Source: Pectinatus haikarae (lineage in GTDB: Bacteria; Bacillota; Negativicutes; Selenomonadales; Selenomonadaceae). Taken from it: a stretch of 64,000 nt of DNA. The stretch spans positions 248,001 through 312,000 of the forward strand of contig NZ_WIQM01000008.1 in the NCBI RefSeq assembly GCF_015732185.1. The letters are read 5' to 3'. The position numbers and the translations under genes are program-made. The notes under the pieces are model-generated. The model ran no database searches. It saw nothing but the letters and a program-made list of their open reading frames with translations, and was not told the origin of the DNA. This document shows, one piece after another, positions 53,534 through 62,508 of this stretch (its first letter is position 1; each line of letters opens with the position of its first letter).

Positions 53534-54397
53534 TTATATTTTGCCTAATGTAAAGCAGTCCAAATATTCTTTTACTGTTGCAGCCATATTTTCTTCAGAG
53601 AATTTGGTCATTGCTTCAAACCGTGTATTTTTATCGGTATGTTCCGCTAAAAATTTTCTGGCTGCCCTTATACCTGTAATAGATATTTCTGTATTAATAT
53701 TTATTTTCCGAATTCCCAGATTAATTGCTTCGCGTAATGCATCGTATGGAATTCCAGAGCTGCCGTGCAGTACCAGAGGCAGCCGTATGGCTTGGTGAAT
53801 TTCCTGCAGGCGTGTAAAATCAAGTACCGGAATTCCTTTATAAATGCCGTGCGCATTACCGATAGCTATAGCTAATGCATCCGCACAGGATTCGGCGGCA
53901 TAAGTTTTTGCCGCCGCTACAGAAGTGTAACCGTGCCGCAAAGCTTTTTCATCGAAAGAGGAGCCATCCTCTTCATTCATATAACCAAGCTCCCCTTCCA
54001 CGCTTGAACCTACGGCATGCGCCAGGGTGCATATGAGCTTCGTCTGTTCTATATTTTTTTGAAGAGGCATGGAAGAACCGTCGTACATTACAGATGTGAA
54101 CCCGCAGTTGAGAGCTCTTTCTATGGTTTTTATATTTCTGCTGTGATCAAGATGAAGAACAAATGAGCGGTTTGTTTTTTGCGTATAAAATTGAACCATG
54201 GCTGCCATAGCTTCCAATGGCATATGCTTATCGTAAGCTTCGCCAAATGAAAGAATGACGGGCACTTTTGTCTTACTGGAACCCTGCAGCACAGCCTGCA
54301 GGGATTCCACATTATAAATATTGAAGGAACCTATTGCTATCCCTTTTTCTTCGGCAAAACGAAGTGCCTGCTGCAGATTGATCAGCATATTTTTCAC
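53534..54397 (-). CDS. Class II ketose-bisphosphate aldolase (GatY/KbaY/FbaA-like)
   Basis: Zinc-dependent aldolase of 287 aa. It has the metal and catalytic residues in FVLHLDHSRNIK (about 78-90), VEGELGYMNEED, AIGNAHGIYKG and LVLHGSSGIP. It is not the AraD-type decarboxylase usually found with DUF1537 kinases, so a retro-aldol cleavage is expected. GTG (54397) and ATG (54388) are both possible starts; GTG is closer to the aaagga site. Preceded by the four-carbon acid sugar kinase. Confidence 0.88.
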   Translation of the reverse strand: MKNMLINLQQALRFAEEKGIAIGSFNIYNVESLQAVLQGSSKTKVPVILSFGEAYDKHMPLEAMAAMVQFYTQKTNRSFVLHLDHSRNIKTIERALNCGFTSVMYDGSSMPLQKNIEQTKLICTLAHAVGSSVEGELGYMNEEDGSSFDEKALRHGYTSVAAAKTYAAESCADALAIAIGNAHGIYKGIPVLDFTRLQEIHQAIRLPLVLHGSSGIPYDALREAINLGIRKININTEISITGIRAARKFLAEHTDKNTRFEAMTKFSEENMAATVKEYLDCFTLGKI

Positions 54398-54407
54398 CTG
54401 AATCCTT

Positions 54408-55832
54408 TCAATGAATGCTGAGCATTCTGACTATGTTATACAACGTGTCTGCAGCTCCCACATTGCCGGGGAAAATGATATAAGACATATCAGGAAATTT
54501 GCTTTCACTGCCTGTTTTCCAGACCGGAATGCCGGGTGCTACCTGACCGAGAACCAAAGCATGTTTGACGGAAAGCCCTTTTGTACCAACATCGCTTGAA
54601 GTGATCCCGCCTTTGGCGATAAGAAAACTTGGCTGGATGGACAAGCGGCTGACTATGTTTGTGATAGCTTCCGAAATCTTGACAGAAAAACGCAGTGATT
54701 CTTCTTCCGAGCCGGCATCAAGACGTGTCCTGCCGGTAAACACAGCTACTGTCTGACCTTTCCTGATAGAAATTTCAGCGGTTTTTATTATTCTGATAAG
54801 CTCCTCTTCCAATTGGGGGGGATCGAGAACTAAAAGGTGATTAAACTCTATGAATTTTATATCTTCATCCTTTTTCAATGCATTAAGCTGTTCTGTGGTT
54901 TTCTGTACATGAGAACCAATGATAATAAGACCGCCGTTTTTATTTCCTGAGGTGACCAGTTCTTTTTTACTCAAGAGAGGCTTATCTGATATATTGCCGA
55001 TCACTTTTGTAAATGCGGCTGCCGTGCGGAACATGAAATTTTTGCCTGCCTTCATAGCATTTAAAAGCGCAGCAGTAAATACCCTGACATCAACATAATC
55101 AATGGCATTAACGATGACCTTATTAAAATCGTTCACTTGCATAAGCTGATGACAGATCGAATCGATGCTGAGTTTCCGCAGATCGTCAAGAGAAATACAC
55201 ACTGTATCTTTTGCCTTATATTCACCATGAGTTTTTTCTTCCACATACATACGCATATCAGAGGCTTTATAACCGAAGGTCTTGTCTTTGGCAAATTCTG
55301 TCTCACCGGCGGGCACAAGTGCAGCGCCTTCCTGCACATAATGAATATTGCCTATCGTATAACGCCCGCCTTCTTTAAAGAAAGGCATTAAGATTTCACC
55401 GTCAATTTTTGCGGGGGTGCCGTTTTCAAGGGTATCACGCAGTACCTTCGTTTCCAGCGGATAATGTCCTCGGAGCGTCGAATCGCTGCGGCTTATAATC
55501 ATAAAGTCCCTGCCCGTTTTTTTGCTTTCCTTTATGATACGCTGTGCTATTTCTTCGTGGATATTTTTAGTATGTTCGGCAGAAAATGCACGTGAATTGG
55601 TCAAAATAAAGAACATAGAACGGCTTTCCGCAAATCCTGCGGCAATGCTTGTGGCAGACCAATCTGTATATACAGAAACATCATGGATGGTCTGCACGCC
55701 GGTAGGGTCATCATCAAGTACTATAATTTTTTTATTAAAATTTGCGAAGGATTCAGCAAGCAGCTCATCAACTTTATTTTCATCAACTGATGGAATCTGC
55801 TTAAAAATATCATTTTTCAGTATTTTCACCAT
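54408..55832 (-). CDS. Four-carbon acid sugar kinase (DUF1537 family)
   Basis: 474 aa, ATP-dependent kinase family acting on erythronate, threonate or their 3-oxo forms. The N-terminal half carries VLDDDPTGVQTIHDVSVYT (about 37-55) and SRSDSTLRGHYPLE (about 113), and the nucleotide-binding C-half has FLIAKGGITSSDVGTKGL (about 400). Together these are diagnostic. The start follows aggaag. It sits between the reductase upstream and the aldolase downstream. Confidence 0.93.
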   Translation of the reverse strand: MVKILKNDIFKQIPSVDENKVDELLAESFANFNKKIIVLDDDPTGVQTIHDVSVYTDWSATSIAAGFAESRSMFFILTNSRAFSAEHTKNIHEEIAQRIIKESKKTGRDFMIISRSDSTLRGHYPLETKVLRDTLENGTPAKIDGEILMPFFKEGGRYTIGNIHYVQEGAALVPAGETEFAKDKTFGYKASDMRMYVEEKTHGEYKAKDTVCISLDDLRKLSIDSICHQLMQVNDFNKVIVNAIDYVDVRVFTAALLNAMKAGKNFMFRTAAAFTKVIGNISDKPLLSKKELVTSGNKNGGLIIIGSHVQKTTEQLNALKKDEDIKFIEFNHLLVLDPPQLEEELIRIIKTAEISIRKGQTVAVFTGRTRLDAGSEEESLRFSVKISEAITNIVSRLSIQPSFLIAKGGITSSDVGTKGLSVKHALVLGQVAPGIPVWKTGSESKFPDMSYIIFPGNVGAADTLYNIVRMLSIH

Positions 55833-55865
55833 AATAAATGCTTCCTGCTTTCTAAAACGATTATT

Positions 55866-56759
55866 TTACTCTTCCGTCTTTACTGTGACTCCGGATATTT
55901 TTTCATAGAATTGAACAATGCCGCTGTGATCATCCATAATATGACCGTCGGCTTTAAGACTGAGCATGATCTGCTGTAATGAGCTCGTGAGAATCAACGG
56001 TACCTCAAGGCTCTTAGCTGTATCCATAACATTTGTAATATCCTTGAGGTTAATAGCGAGAGTTCCGCCCGGTTTAAAATTACGACTATACATCATCGGT
56101 GCCTTTGCATCCAGGACGGTGCTGCCGGCAAGACCGCCGCGGACTGCTTCAAATACTTTTTTAGGATCTGCTCCTGCTTTCTGTGCAAGGACAAGCGCTT
56201 CCGAAACGGCTGCAATGTTGAGATTCACCATGATCTGATTGGCAAGCTTTGCCACCGAACCGCTGCCGTTCGGACCGACAATAGTTATTGATTTGCCCAT
56301 CGCTTCAAAGACATCTTTTATTTTTTCAACATTTTTTTCTTCACCGCCTATCATGAAGGCCAATGTTCCGTCAACAGCACCCGGTTCTCCGCCGCTTACC
56401 GGCGAGTCGAGGAAAGGGCAGCTTTTTTCGGCTGCAAGTCTGGCAAATTCCTGTGAAGCCACAGGTGAAACAGAACTCATATCGACTATTACCGTACCTT
56501 CGGATGCACCGGCAAGAATACCGTTTTCGCCTTCTAAAATATTTTTGACGATGGCTGCATTTGGCACCATTGTGATGACGGCATCTTTATTTACGGCAGC
56601 TTCTTTCGGTGAATCCGCTTTTTTAGCGCCCTGCTTCACAAGCTCTGTCACCGCGATCGTATTGATGTCGTAAACAGTTGTTTCGATGCCTGCCTTGAGT
56701 AAATTTTTTACCATGGGTTTTCCCATAATTCCCAGACCGATAAAACCTATTTTTGACAT
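55866..56759 (-). CDS. 2-hydroxy-3-oxopropionate reductase / beta-hydroxyacid dehydrogenase (GarR/LtnD-like)
   Basis: 297 aa. The N-terminal Rossmann motif GFIGLGIMGKPM (about 5-16) and the substrate-binding DSPVSGGEPGAVDGTLAFMIGG (about 118-139) define the 3-hydroxyisobutyrate dehydrogenase family. Catalytic Lys lies in GSGSVAKLANQIM. The ATG at 56759 follows caaggggg. First gene of the operon. In DUF1537 pathways this type of enzyme oxidises the tetronate to a 3-oxo acid before phosphorylation. Confidence 0.92.
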   Translation of the reverse strand: MSKIGFIGLGIMGKPMVKNLLKAGIETTVYDINTIAVTELVKQGAKKADSPKEAAVNKDAVITMVPNAAIVKNILEGENGILAGASEGTVIVDMSSVSPVASQEFARLAAEKSCPFLDSPVSGGEPGAVDGTLAFMIGGEEKNVEKIKDVFEAMGKSITIVGPNGSGSVAKLANQIMVNLNIAAVSEALVLAQKAGADPKKVFEAVRGGLAGSTVLDAKAPMMYSRNFKPGGTLAINLKDITNVMDTAKSLEVPLILTSSLQQIMLSLKADGHIMDDHSGIVQFYEKISGVTVKTEE

Positions 56760-56795
56760 ATTGAATCCCCCTTGAAATATTTTATAATATATTAC

Positions 56796-56815
56796 ATGTA
56801 GCACGTTGCATGCTA
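56796..56815. promoter_or_regulatory. GntR operator candidate upstream of the acid-sugar operon
   Basis: atgtagcacgttgcatgcta contains tagca-N7-tgcta and shares ATGTAGCA with the element before the gntR gene (57545). It lies about 40-60 bp upstream of the reductase start. Confidence 0.5.
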
Positions 56816-56870
56816 GTTAATATAAAATCAATAACATATTAAATTTATATAATATATTATTGATTTTACA

Positions 56871-57524
56871 TCAAAACATTTTTTTCAGAATATTCCCTGT
56901 TATCAGCATATGCTCAATAAAAATATTTTCGGCTTTTTCGGCATTGCCGCTGCAAATTCCCTCAAAAATTTTTTTATGTTCGGACAGAGCATCTCTGTGG
57001 CGGTTTTTGAAGGTCAATGAATTGACTGTGACCTGTTCCAATCTCGTTCTCATCTGATCCACTGTTTTTATAAAATACATATTTTTTGTAAAGTGCACAA
57101 TGATCCCATGGAATTCTATATCAGCCTTCATGTACTTATAATGGCCAGTGGATTCTTCTAAAAGGCTTTCTGTTTCGTTCAGACAGGCCAGCAATTGTTT
57201 AAGTGATTTTTGGCCTTCTGCTGAAGTGATACGTTCCGTGAGATATTTGACACTGTAGCCTTCTATAGCTGTTCTTGCCTGCAGGATCTGATTTATGTCG
57301 TCAATGGAAATAGGTTTTACACTGATGCCGCGGTTGTTGTAAATTTCGACAAGGCCCTCATGTTTGAGCTGGAGAACGGCCTCTCTTACCGGTGTGCGGG
57401 AAACTTCCAACTGATCAGCGAACATCTGCTCGGAATAAATTTCTCCGGGGTTGATCTCGCCCTTGACAATAGCCTGTTTTAAATATTGATAGACCTGATC
57501 TTTGTATGATACTTTTTTTATCAT
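56871..57524 (-). CDS. GntR family (FadR/FCD subfamily) transcriptional regulator
   Basis: 217 aa. The N-terminal winged helix (DQVYQYLKQAIVKGEINPGE, then VSRTPVREAVLQLKHEGLV, about 9-58) is followed by an FCD ligand-binding domain of helices with His/Asp metal-ligand candidates (ADIEFHGIIVHF). Divergent spacing is absent: it lies directly upstream of and in the same direction as the acid-sugar operon, with its own promoter. Probably represses that operon in response to a sugar acid. Confidence 0.9.
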   Translation of the reverse strand: MIKKVSYKDQVYQYLKQAIVKGEINPGEIYSEQMFADQLEVSRTPVREAVLQLKHEGLVEIYNNRGISVKPISIDDINQILQARTAIEGYSVKYLTERITSAEGQKSLKQLLACLNETESLLEESTGHYKYMKADIEFHGIIVHFTKNMYFIKTVDQMRTRLEQVTVNSLTFKNRHRDALSEHKKIFEGICSGNAEKAENIFIEHMLITGNILKKMF

Positions 57525-57544
57525 TTAAAATTCCTTTCTCTTCA

Positions 57545-57557
57545 GTATGTAGCATAC
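57545..57557. promoter_or_regulatory. GntR operator candidate before its own gene
   Basis: gtatgtagcatac (arms gtatg/catac) is a perfect palindrome about an odd centre, 21 bp upstream of the gntR start. It shares ATGTAGCA with the site at 56796. It suggests autoregulation. Confidence 0.5.
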
Positions 57558-57766
57558 TATTTATCTATTAAAAAGTCAATTGAAATTGACAGTGTTAAAC
57601 GTTGCGGATATAGTATAAAATATTCTCAGTGACCGCCATATTGCATTTTTCCAAAATCAGGAAAAAATGTAGATTAAGTCATTTCTGAAAATTAGAAAAA
57701 GACGATATTAACAAGAGCTCTCTGAAATAATATACTGTAATTGTCGGAGGGGAAAGGAGCTTTAAG

Positions 57767-59701
57767 ATGAAATGGTTTGATACTGAAAACCGCTCAATTA
57801 AAATAATCAAGCTGCTGGAATATAAATCCGAATTTGCCATCGTCGATTTGAGCAGACGCCTTGGTGTCAGCACAAAGACAGTTCAAAATGATATCAGGGA
57901 TATCAATGCAGAACTAAAAGGCAGTGCATTGATTGACTTGAATCGGTCGGTTGCTAAGTTGTATATAACAGACTTCCCCCAATATCAAAAGCAGCGGAGC
58001 AGAATTGAACGAAGAAATTCAAATTTTGATTCACCGCAGATGCGAATGGCATTTATTGTCGATATGCTCATGAATACGGATTCGCCTTATCTCATTGATG
58101 AACTTGCTTATGCAATGAATATAAGCCGGTCTACGCTGATCAAAGATATGAACACACTTAAGGGGATTCTTCAAAATTATAATCTTACTATTCAGGGGCA
58201 GTCCAATATAGGTATCAGTTTGCTTGGTGAGGAGCTGAACCTGCGGTTTTTTGTGCTGGATAATAATTATAATATTATTTGCACTGAACCGGAGCTGCCG
58301 ATTGATATTATGGATATGATAAAAAAAGAGCTCAGTTCTCTTAAGCTTGACAAGATTGTCATTGAGCATTTTTTCCGTTATCTGACCTTGAGTGTTAACC
58401 GCAGCAGACAAGGTCATGCACTTATTTCTCTGGACGTAAAATATCAGGAGCTGGCTAATCATTATTACTATAAATTTTTGCAGAATAGTTTTGACAAGCT
58501 GGAATCAATGCTGGGGATTGTTCTTTCTGTAAATGAAAGATTGTTTTTGACTATACCGCTCATAAGCATGCGCACTCCCTATGATATTTCTTCACTTGAA
58601 TCAAATATAACGGTTTCTGATGATGTGCTGAAGATAACAGAGGAAATCATAGCCGCGATCAAGGAGAAAATGGATATAACATTGGATGAAAAAAATAGTG
58701 ATGTTTTGGATGAATTCGTCTATCACAATTATTTTCTGACAAACAGACTGCGGTATGGATTGACGATGCATAATCAAGGCAATGATGATATCAAGCAAAA
58801 ATATACGGTAGCATATCATATGGCATTGATTGCAAAAAAAGTCATAGAAAAAAGGATGCACTTGCGTATCCCGGAAGATGAAGTAGGTTTTTTGACAGCG
58901 TATTTTCAGATATTCCTGACCGAACAGGAGAGCAGTTCTAATGCATATAAAGTGGCATTGATATGCGGAACCGGCAGAGCAAGGGCAAAGCTCATAATGT
59001 CACAGCTCCAGAAAATTTTTGAACGCGGTACGGTTATTGATATTTTTATATACAATGAACAGCTGAGTGAAAGTGATCTGGAAGGATATGATCTGCTGAT
59101 ATCCACAGTAAAAACGGATATGAACAGACAGATTCCGGTGATTTTTATCAATGAAGTCGTTGATGAGGATTATCTGAAAAATAGTATAGATCGAATAAGG
59201 TATGCCCATCAGCTGCAAATCCCCTTGCTGCATGGCGTCCGGTCTATCGTGTTTAATCTCCTTACTGAAAAAAGAGTAATGGTATTGGGCAGCGATCTCA
59301 ACTATAGCGAGTGTGTGCATACAATGATTGCCGGTTTAATGGATGAAGGGCAGCTGGAAAAAGAGTTTTGGGGCAGGATACAGCAGCGTGAGGCGAAATC
59401 CTCGATGGTTTTGGATCATTGTGTGGCTTTTCCCCATGCCAGATATGACAGTGGGGGTGATATAGTAATTTCTCTCGGAATTATTCCTGACGGGCTGAAT
59501 GATGAACTGTATCCGGAGCTGAAAGTAATCTTTCTGGTAGCCGTTCCTGCAGATCCTAATGATGATGCTATTTTGGTAAAGATATATGATGAAATAATAA
59601 GTATGGCATCAAGTCAGAAGGTTGTTGAAGATATGTCAAAACTTACAAATTATAATGATATATTGATGTATTTTATTAAGGATTGTGATTTATTTAATTG
59701 A
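57767..59701 (+). CDS. PRD-domain PTS-responsive transcriptional regulator (BglG/MtlR type)
   Basis: 644 aa. N-terminal helix-turn-helix domains (IKIIKLLEYKSEFAIVDLSRRLGVSTKTVQNDI, about 12-44, and a second near 100-120) are followed by two PTS-regulation domains (~190-390), an EIIB-like segment with Cys400 in ICGTGRARA, and an EIIA(fructose/mannitol)-like domain with His557 in AFPHAR. Both phospho-acceptor positions are present. It lies 12 bp before gutM and probably activates the glucitol PTS operon. Start after gaggggaaaggag. Confidence 0.92.
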   Translation: MKWFDTENRSIKIIKLLEYKSEFAIVDLSRRLGVSTKTVQNDIRDINAELKGSALIDLNRSVAKLYITDFPQYQKQRSRIERRNSNFDSPQMRMAFIVDMLMNTDSPYLIDELAYAMNISRSTLIKDMNTLKGILQNYNLTIQGQSNIGISLLGEELNLRFFVLDNNYNIICTEPELPIDIMDMIKKELSSLKLDKIVIEHFFRYLTLSVNRSRQGHALISLDVKYQELANHYYYKFLQNSFDKLESMLGIVLSVNERLFLTIPLISMRTPYDISSLESNITVSDDVLKITEEIIAAIKEKMDITLDEKNSDVLDEFVYHNYFLTNRLRYGLTMHNQGNDDIKQKYTVAYHMALIAKKVIEKRMHLRIPEDEVGFLTAYFQIFLTEQESSSNAYKVALICGTGRARAKLIMSQLQKIFERGTVIDIFIYNEQLSESDLEGYDLLISTVKTDMNRQIPVIFINEVVDEDYLKNSIDRIRYAHQLQIPLLHGVRSIVFNLLTEKRVMVLGSDLNYSECVHTMIAGLMDEGQLEKEFWGRIQQREAKSSMVLDHCVAFPHARYDSGGDIVISLGIIPDGLNDELYPELKVIFLVAVPADPNDDAILVKIYDEIISMASSQKVVEDMSKLTNYNDILMYFIKDCDLFN

Positions 59702-59713
59702 GGAGGGGTTTTC

Positions 59714-60175
59714 ATGAATACTATGGCTATTATAATTTTTGGTTTTTTTGCTTTTGTGCTCCAGTATATACTGACCTTTCTGCAAATGAATAAGTTTACC
59801 AAACATTACCGTGAATTCAGGCGGGAAGGCAGGGTCGCTATAGGGAGGTACAGCGGTGTTGTAAGAGCCGGTGTGATAGTGCTCTTTCTGATTGACGGAA
59901 AAGGTGTGATAAAAAAAGGTAAATATGTTCAGGGTGTGACAGTGTTCGCCGGTTACAAAGATATCAATAAATCATTTACAGGTAAATATGTGGGCGGTCT
60001 GACACAGGAAGACTGTAAGGCAGCGCATTATTCCAAGTCGCTGACACAGGCTGTTATGGATGCCCGCAATAATTACAATATAATTACTTCCGGCGGAACT
60101 TTGCCGGAAAGAAAAAGTCCTTTCGGACGACTTCTGGATATGTTTAAATTCAGATCCGTAAAAAAAGACAACTAA
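59714..60175 (+). CDS. gutM: Glucitol operon activator protein GutM
   Basis: 153 aa. One N-terminal transmembrane helix (about 4-24) is followed by a soluble domain with GVVRAGVIVLFLIDGKGVI (about 51-69). Size and position directly before srlA fit GutM/SrlM. RBS gaggaggggt. Its biochemical role is not clear even in well-studied operons; co-occurrence with the PRD regulator is typical of Firmicutes. Confidence 0.87.
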   Translation: MNTMAIIIFGFFAFVLQYILTFLQMNKFTKHYREFRREGRVAIGRYSGVVRAGVIVLFLIDGKGVIKKGKYVQGVTVFAGYKDINKSFTGKYVGGLTQEDCKAAHYSKSLTQAVMDARNNYNIITSGGTLPERKSPFGRLLDMFKFRSVKKDN

Positions 60176-60192
60176 ATTAGGAGGAAAAGATT

Positions 60193-60741
60193 ATGGATTT
60201 TGCAGTAAATTTAGCAGCAGGATTTATGAACCTGTTTACTTTGGGCGCAGAAACTTTTGTTTCCTGGGTAACCGGCATAGTTCCGAAGGTTTTGCTATTA
60301 TTGATTTTTATGAACTCTCTTATCGCTTTTATCGGTCAGGACAAGATCAATAGTTTTGCTAAAGTATGTTCTAAAAATGTATTACTCGCTTACGGCGTGC
60401 TGCCGTTTCTTTCCGCATTTATGCTGGGCAATCCGATGGCTCTTTCCATGGGTAAGTTCTTGCCGGAACGCATGAAACCAAGCTATTACGCATCGGCGGC
60501 CTATCATTGCCATACCAACAGCGGTATTTTCCCGCATATCAATGTCGGAGAATTGTTCATCTGGCTGGGGATCGCCAACGGGATAACAACATTGGGACTT
60601 GATGCTACACCGCTGGCATTAAGATATTTGCTTTTAGGTTTGGTAATGAATTTTTTTGCAGGCTGGATAACAGATTTTACTACTAAAATTGTAATGAAAC
60701 AGCAAAAAATAGAACTCAGTAATAAATTGAAAACAGAATAG
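60193..60741 (+). CDS. srlA: PTS glucitol/sorbitol transporter subunit IIC (SrlA)
   Basis: 182-aa integral membrane protein. Family segments include FMNLFTLGAETFVSWVTGIVPK (about 13-34), NPMALSMGKFLPE (about 80) and YHCHTNSGIFPHINVGELF (about 100-118). RBS ggaggaaaag. It forms the membrane channel with the IIBC protein. Confidence 0.95.
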   Translation: MDFAVNLAAGFMNLFTLGAETFVSWVTGIVPKVLLLLIFMNSLIAFIGQDKINSFAKVCSKNVLLAYGVLPFLSAFMLGNPMALSMGKFLPERMKPSYYASAAYHCHTNSGIFPHINVGELFIWLGIANGITTLGLDATPLALRYLLLGLVMNFFAGWITDFTTKIVMKQQKIELSNKLKTE

Positions 60742-60756
60742 GAAGGAGAGGAAAAA

Positions 60757-61770
60757 ATGATGACAGAATATAGGGCAATTAAAATAGAAAAAGGCAGCGC
60801 CGGTTTTGGCGGACCATTGACAGTTAAACCGCAGGATGGCAAAGATGTTCTTTTGTATATCACGGCCGGTGGGGCTAAACCTGAAATTGCGGACAAAATA
60901 GAACAGCTGACGGGCTGCCGCGTCATAAATGGTTTTAAAACTTCCGTGCCGGAAACAGAAATTTTTCTGGTTATTGTTGATTGCGGAGGCACTTTGCGAT
61001 GCGGCATTTATCCGCAGAAGCGTATCCCGACCATCAATCTTAACCCTGTGGGCAAGAGCGGTCCTCTGGCTAAATATATAACAGAGGACATTTATGTATC
61101 AGGCGTTACACTGGATAACATTAAGCCGGCAGACAGTGCTGCGGTGACAGAAGAAGCTGCGGAAGTTCCGGCTGAAAGCGAACGCAAATTTAAATATTCG
61201 GCAGATAAAAAAGTTTCTCAGACTATGGGTGAAACATCATCCAATACCTTTATCCAAAAAATCGGCATGGGAGCCGGAAAAGTCGTTTCCATATTCTATC
61301 AGGCCGGCAGGGATGCCGTCAATTCTATAATCAACACCATTTTGCCTTTTATGGGATTTGTCGCCATGCTTATCGGTATTATCAACGGTTCCGGTTTTGG
61401 TGACTGGTTTGCCAATTTGCTGGTGCCATTGGCCGGAAATATGATAGGATTGGTAATATTGGGTTTTATCTGTTCGCTGCCGTTTCTTTCACCGTTGCTT
61501 GGTCCCGGAGGAGTCATTGCACAAATAATTGGTACACTGATAGGTGTGGAAATAGGTAAGGGCCATATTGATCCGAATCTAGCATTACCCGCACTGATGG
61601 CAATTAATACACAAAATGCCTGCGATTTTATTCCGGTAGGGCTTGGCCTTGCCGAAGCAGAGGCCGAAACGGTAGAAGTCGGGGTACCGGCAGTTCTTTA
61701 TTCACGCTTCATCATAGGCGTGCCGCGTGTTTTAGTCGGCTGGCTGTTTAGTTTTGGTATGTATAAATAA
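60757..61770 (+). CDS. srlE: PTS glucitol/sorbitol transporter subunit IIB-C (SrlE)
   Basis: 337 aa. The IIB domain (1-120) has the phospho-Cys region [20 protein letters not shown] (around 75-95) and [16 protein letters not shown] intact. The C-terminal IIC part (~180-337) has helices with GWLFSFGMY at the end. Both Cys residues of the motif are present. Adjacent ATGs at 60757 and 60760 follow ggaaggag. This subunit appears normal, unlike the EIIA encoded next. Confidence 0.95.
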   Translation: MMTEYRAIKIEKGSAGFGGPLTVKPQDGKDVLLYITAGGAKPEIADKIEQLTGCRVINGFKTSVPETEIFLVIVDCGGTLRCGIYPQKRIPTINLNPVGKSGPLAKYITEDIYVSGVTLDNIKPADSAAVTEEAAEVPAESERKFKYSADKKVSQTMGETSSNTFIQKIGMGAGKVVSIFYQAGRDAVNSIINTILPFMGFVAMLIGIINGSGFGDWFANLLVPLAGNMIGLVILGFICSLPFLSPLLGPGGVIAQIIGTLIGVEIGKGHIDPNLALPALMAINTQNACDFIPVGLGLAEAEAETVEVGVPAVLYSRFIIGVPRVLVGWLFSFGMYK

Positions 61771-61858
61771 AAAAGAAAAGGCTTTGTCGGCAGCGTAGAA
61801 TTTTTTTGTGGATGACGAAGTCTTTTCCTTCAATGATAACTATTCTAGGATGGGAATG

Positions 61859-62224
61859 ATGACAATGAAAGTAATTTACAGCAACAAAATTATTAATGCA
61901 GGAAAAGATGTCACCGCTTTTGGTGAAGAAATGGTAATCCTCTTTGGTGACAATGCACCGGATACACTGAAAGATTATTGTTATACCATTCCCATTGTTC
62001 AGACCGTAAAAACGATCAAACCAGGGCAGTTCTTTTCAATAGACGGAGAAAAATTTGAAATACTGCATGTGGGTGAGCTGGCTGAAAAAAATCTCAATGG
62101 ACTCGGACATTTAACGGTAAATTTCACTGCTGAAAAGGACAATAGTCTGCCGGGAGCCATCATTGTGGAAAAAAAATCTCATAGACCTATCAAAATAGGT
62201 ACTGTTATTGAGATAATAGAATAA
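61859..62224 (+). CDS. srlB: PTS glucitol/sorbitol IIA-like protein (SrlB), phospho-His missing
   Basis: 121 aa, clearly SrlB-like: VIYSNKI at the start, NAPDTLKDYCY, GLGHLTVNF and the final IKIGTVIEIIE. In E. coli SrlB the phospho-acceptor is His43 in YCFIHCHG. Here the same position reads YCYTIPIV: Ile44 and Ile46 replace both His. Remaining histidines are elsewhere (LHVGE, GLGHL, KSHRP). So it should not accept phosphate in the normal way. Several ATGs (61856, 61859, 61865) precede the body; 61859 is best spaced from agga. Overlaps the HPr-like gene by one base. Confidence 0.9.
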   Translation: MTMKVIYSNKIINAGKDVTAFGEEMVILFGDNAPDTLKDYCYTIPIVQTVKTIKPGQFFSIDGEKFEILHVGELAEKNLNGLGHLTVNFTAEKDNSLPGAIIVEKKSHRPIKIGTVIEIIE

Positions 62225-62487
62225 TGATCACCCGCAGAATGACTATTGAAAATCCTCTCGGACTGCACGCGGCTTATGCAGCCAGACTGGCCGCTTTTGC
62301 CAGAAAATCGGGCAGCAGTATTTTTTTGCGTAAAAAAGGGAAAAAATTAGCTCGCGCGGCAGATATGGTGGCTGTTCTCGGCATGCTGGTCAGAGCTGGA
62401 GATGAGTTGGAAATTCTGGTAGACGGGCTTGATGAAATTGAAGATATGCAGAAATTTATGGAGCTTATTATCAGTTTGGACAGGTAA
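62224..62487 (+). CDS. HPr-like phosphocarrier protein, divergent
   Basis: 87 aa, HPr fold. His15 is kept in NPLGLHA, but the conserved Arg-Pro after it is replaced by Ala-Tyr (HAAYAAR). The regulatory Ser46 position aligns with Asp47 in RAADMVAVLG, so HPr kinase could not act and the residue may mimic phosphorylation. The ATG overlaps the SrlB stop (TAATG), so translation is coupled. Probably a dedicated carrier for this operon rather than the general HPr. Confidence 0.88.
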   Translation: MITRRMTIENPLGLHAAYAARLAAFARKSGSSIFLRKKGKKLARAADMVAVLGMLVRAGDELEILVDGLDEIEDMQKFMELIISLDR

Positions 62488-62508
62488 ATAACGGAAAGAA
62501 GGATTTTT

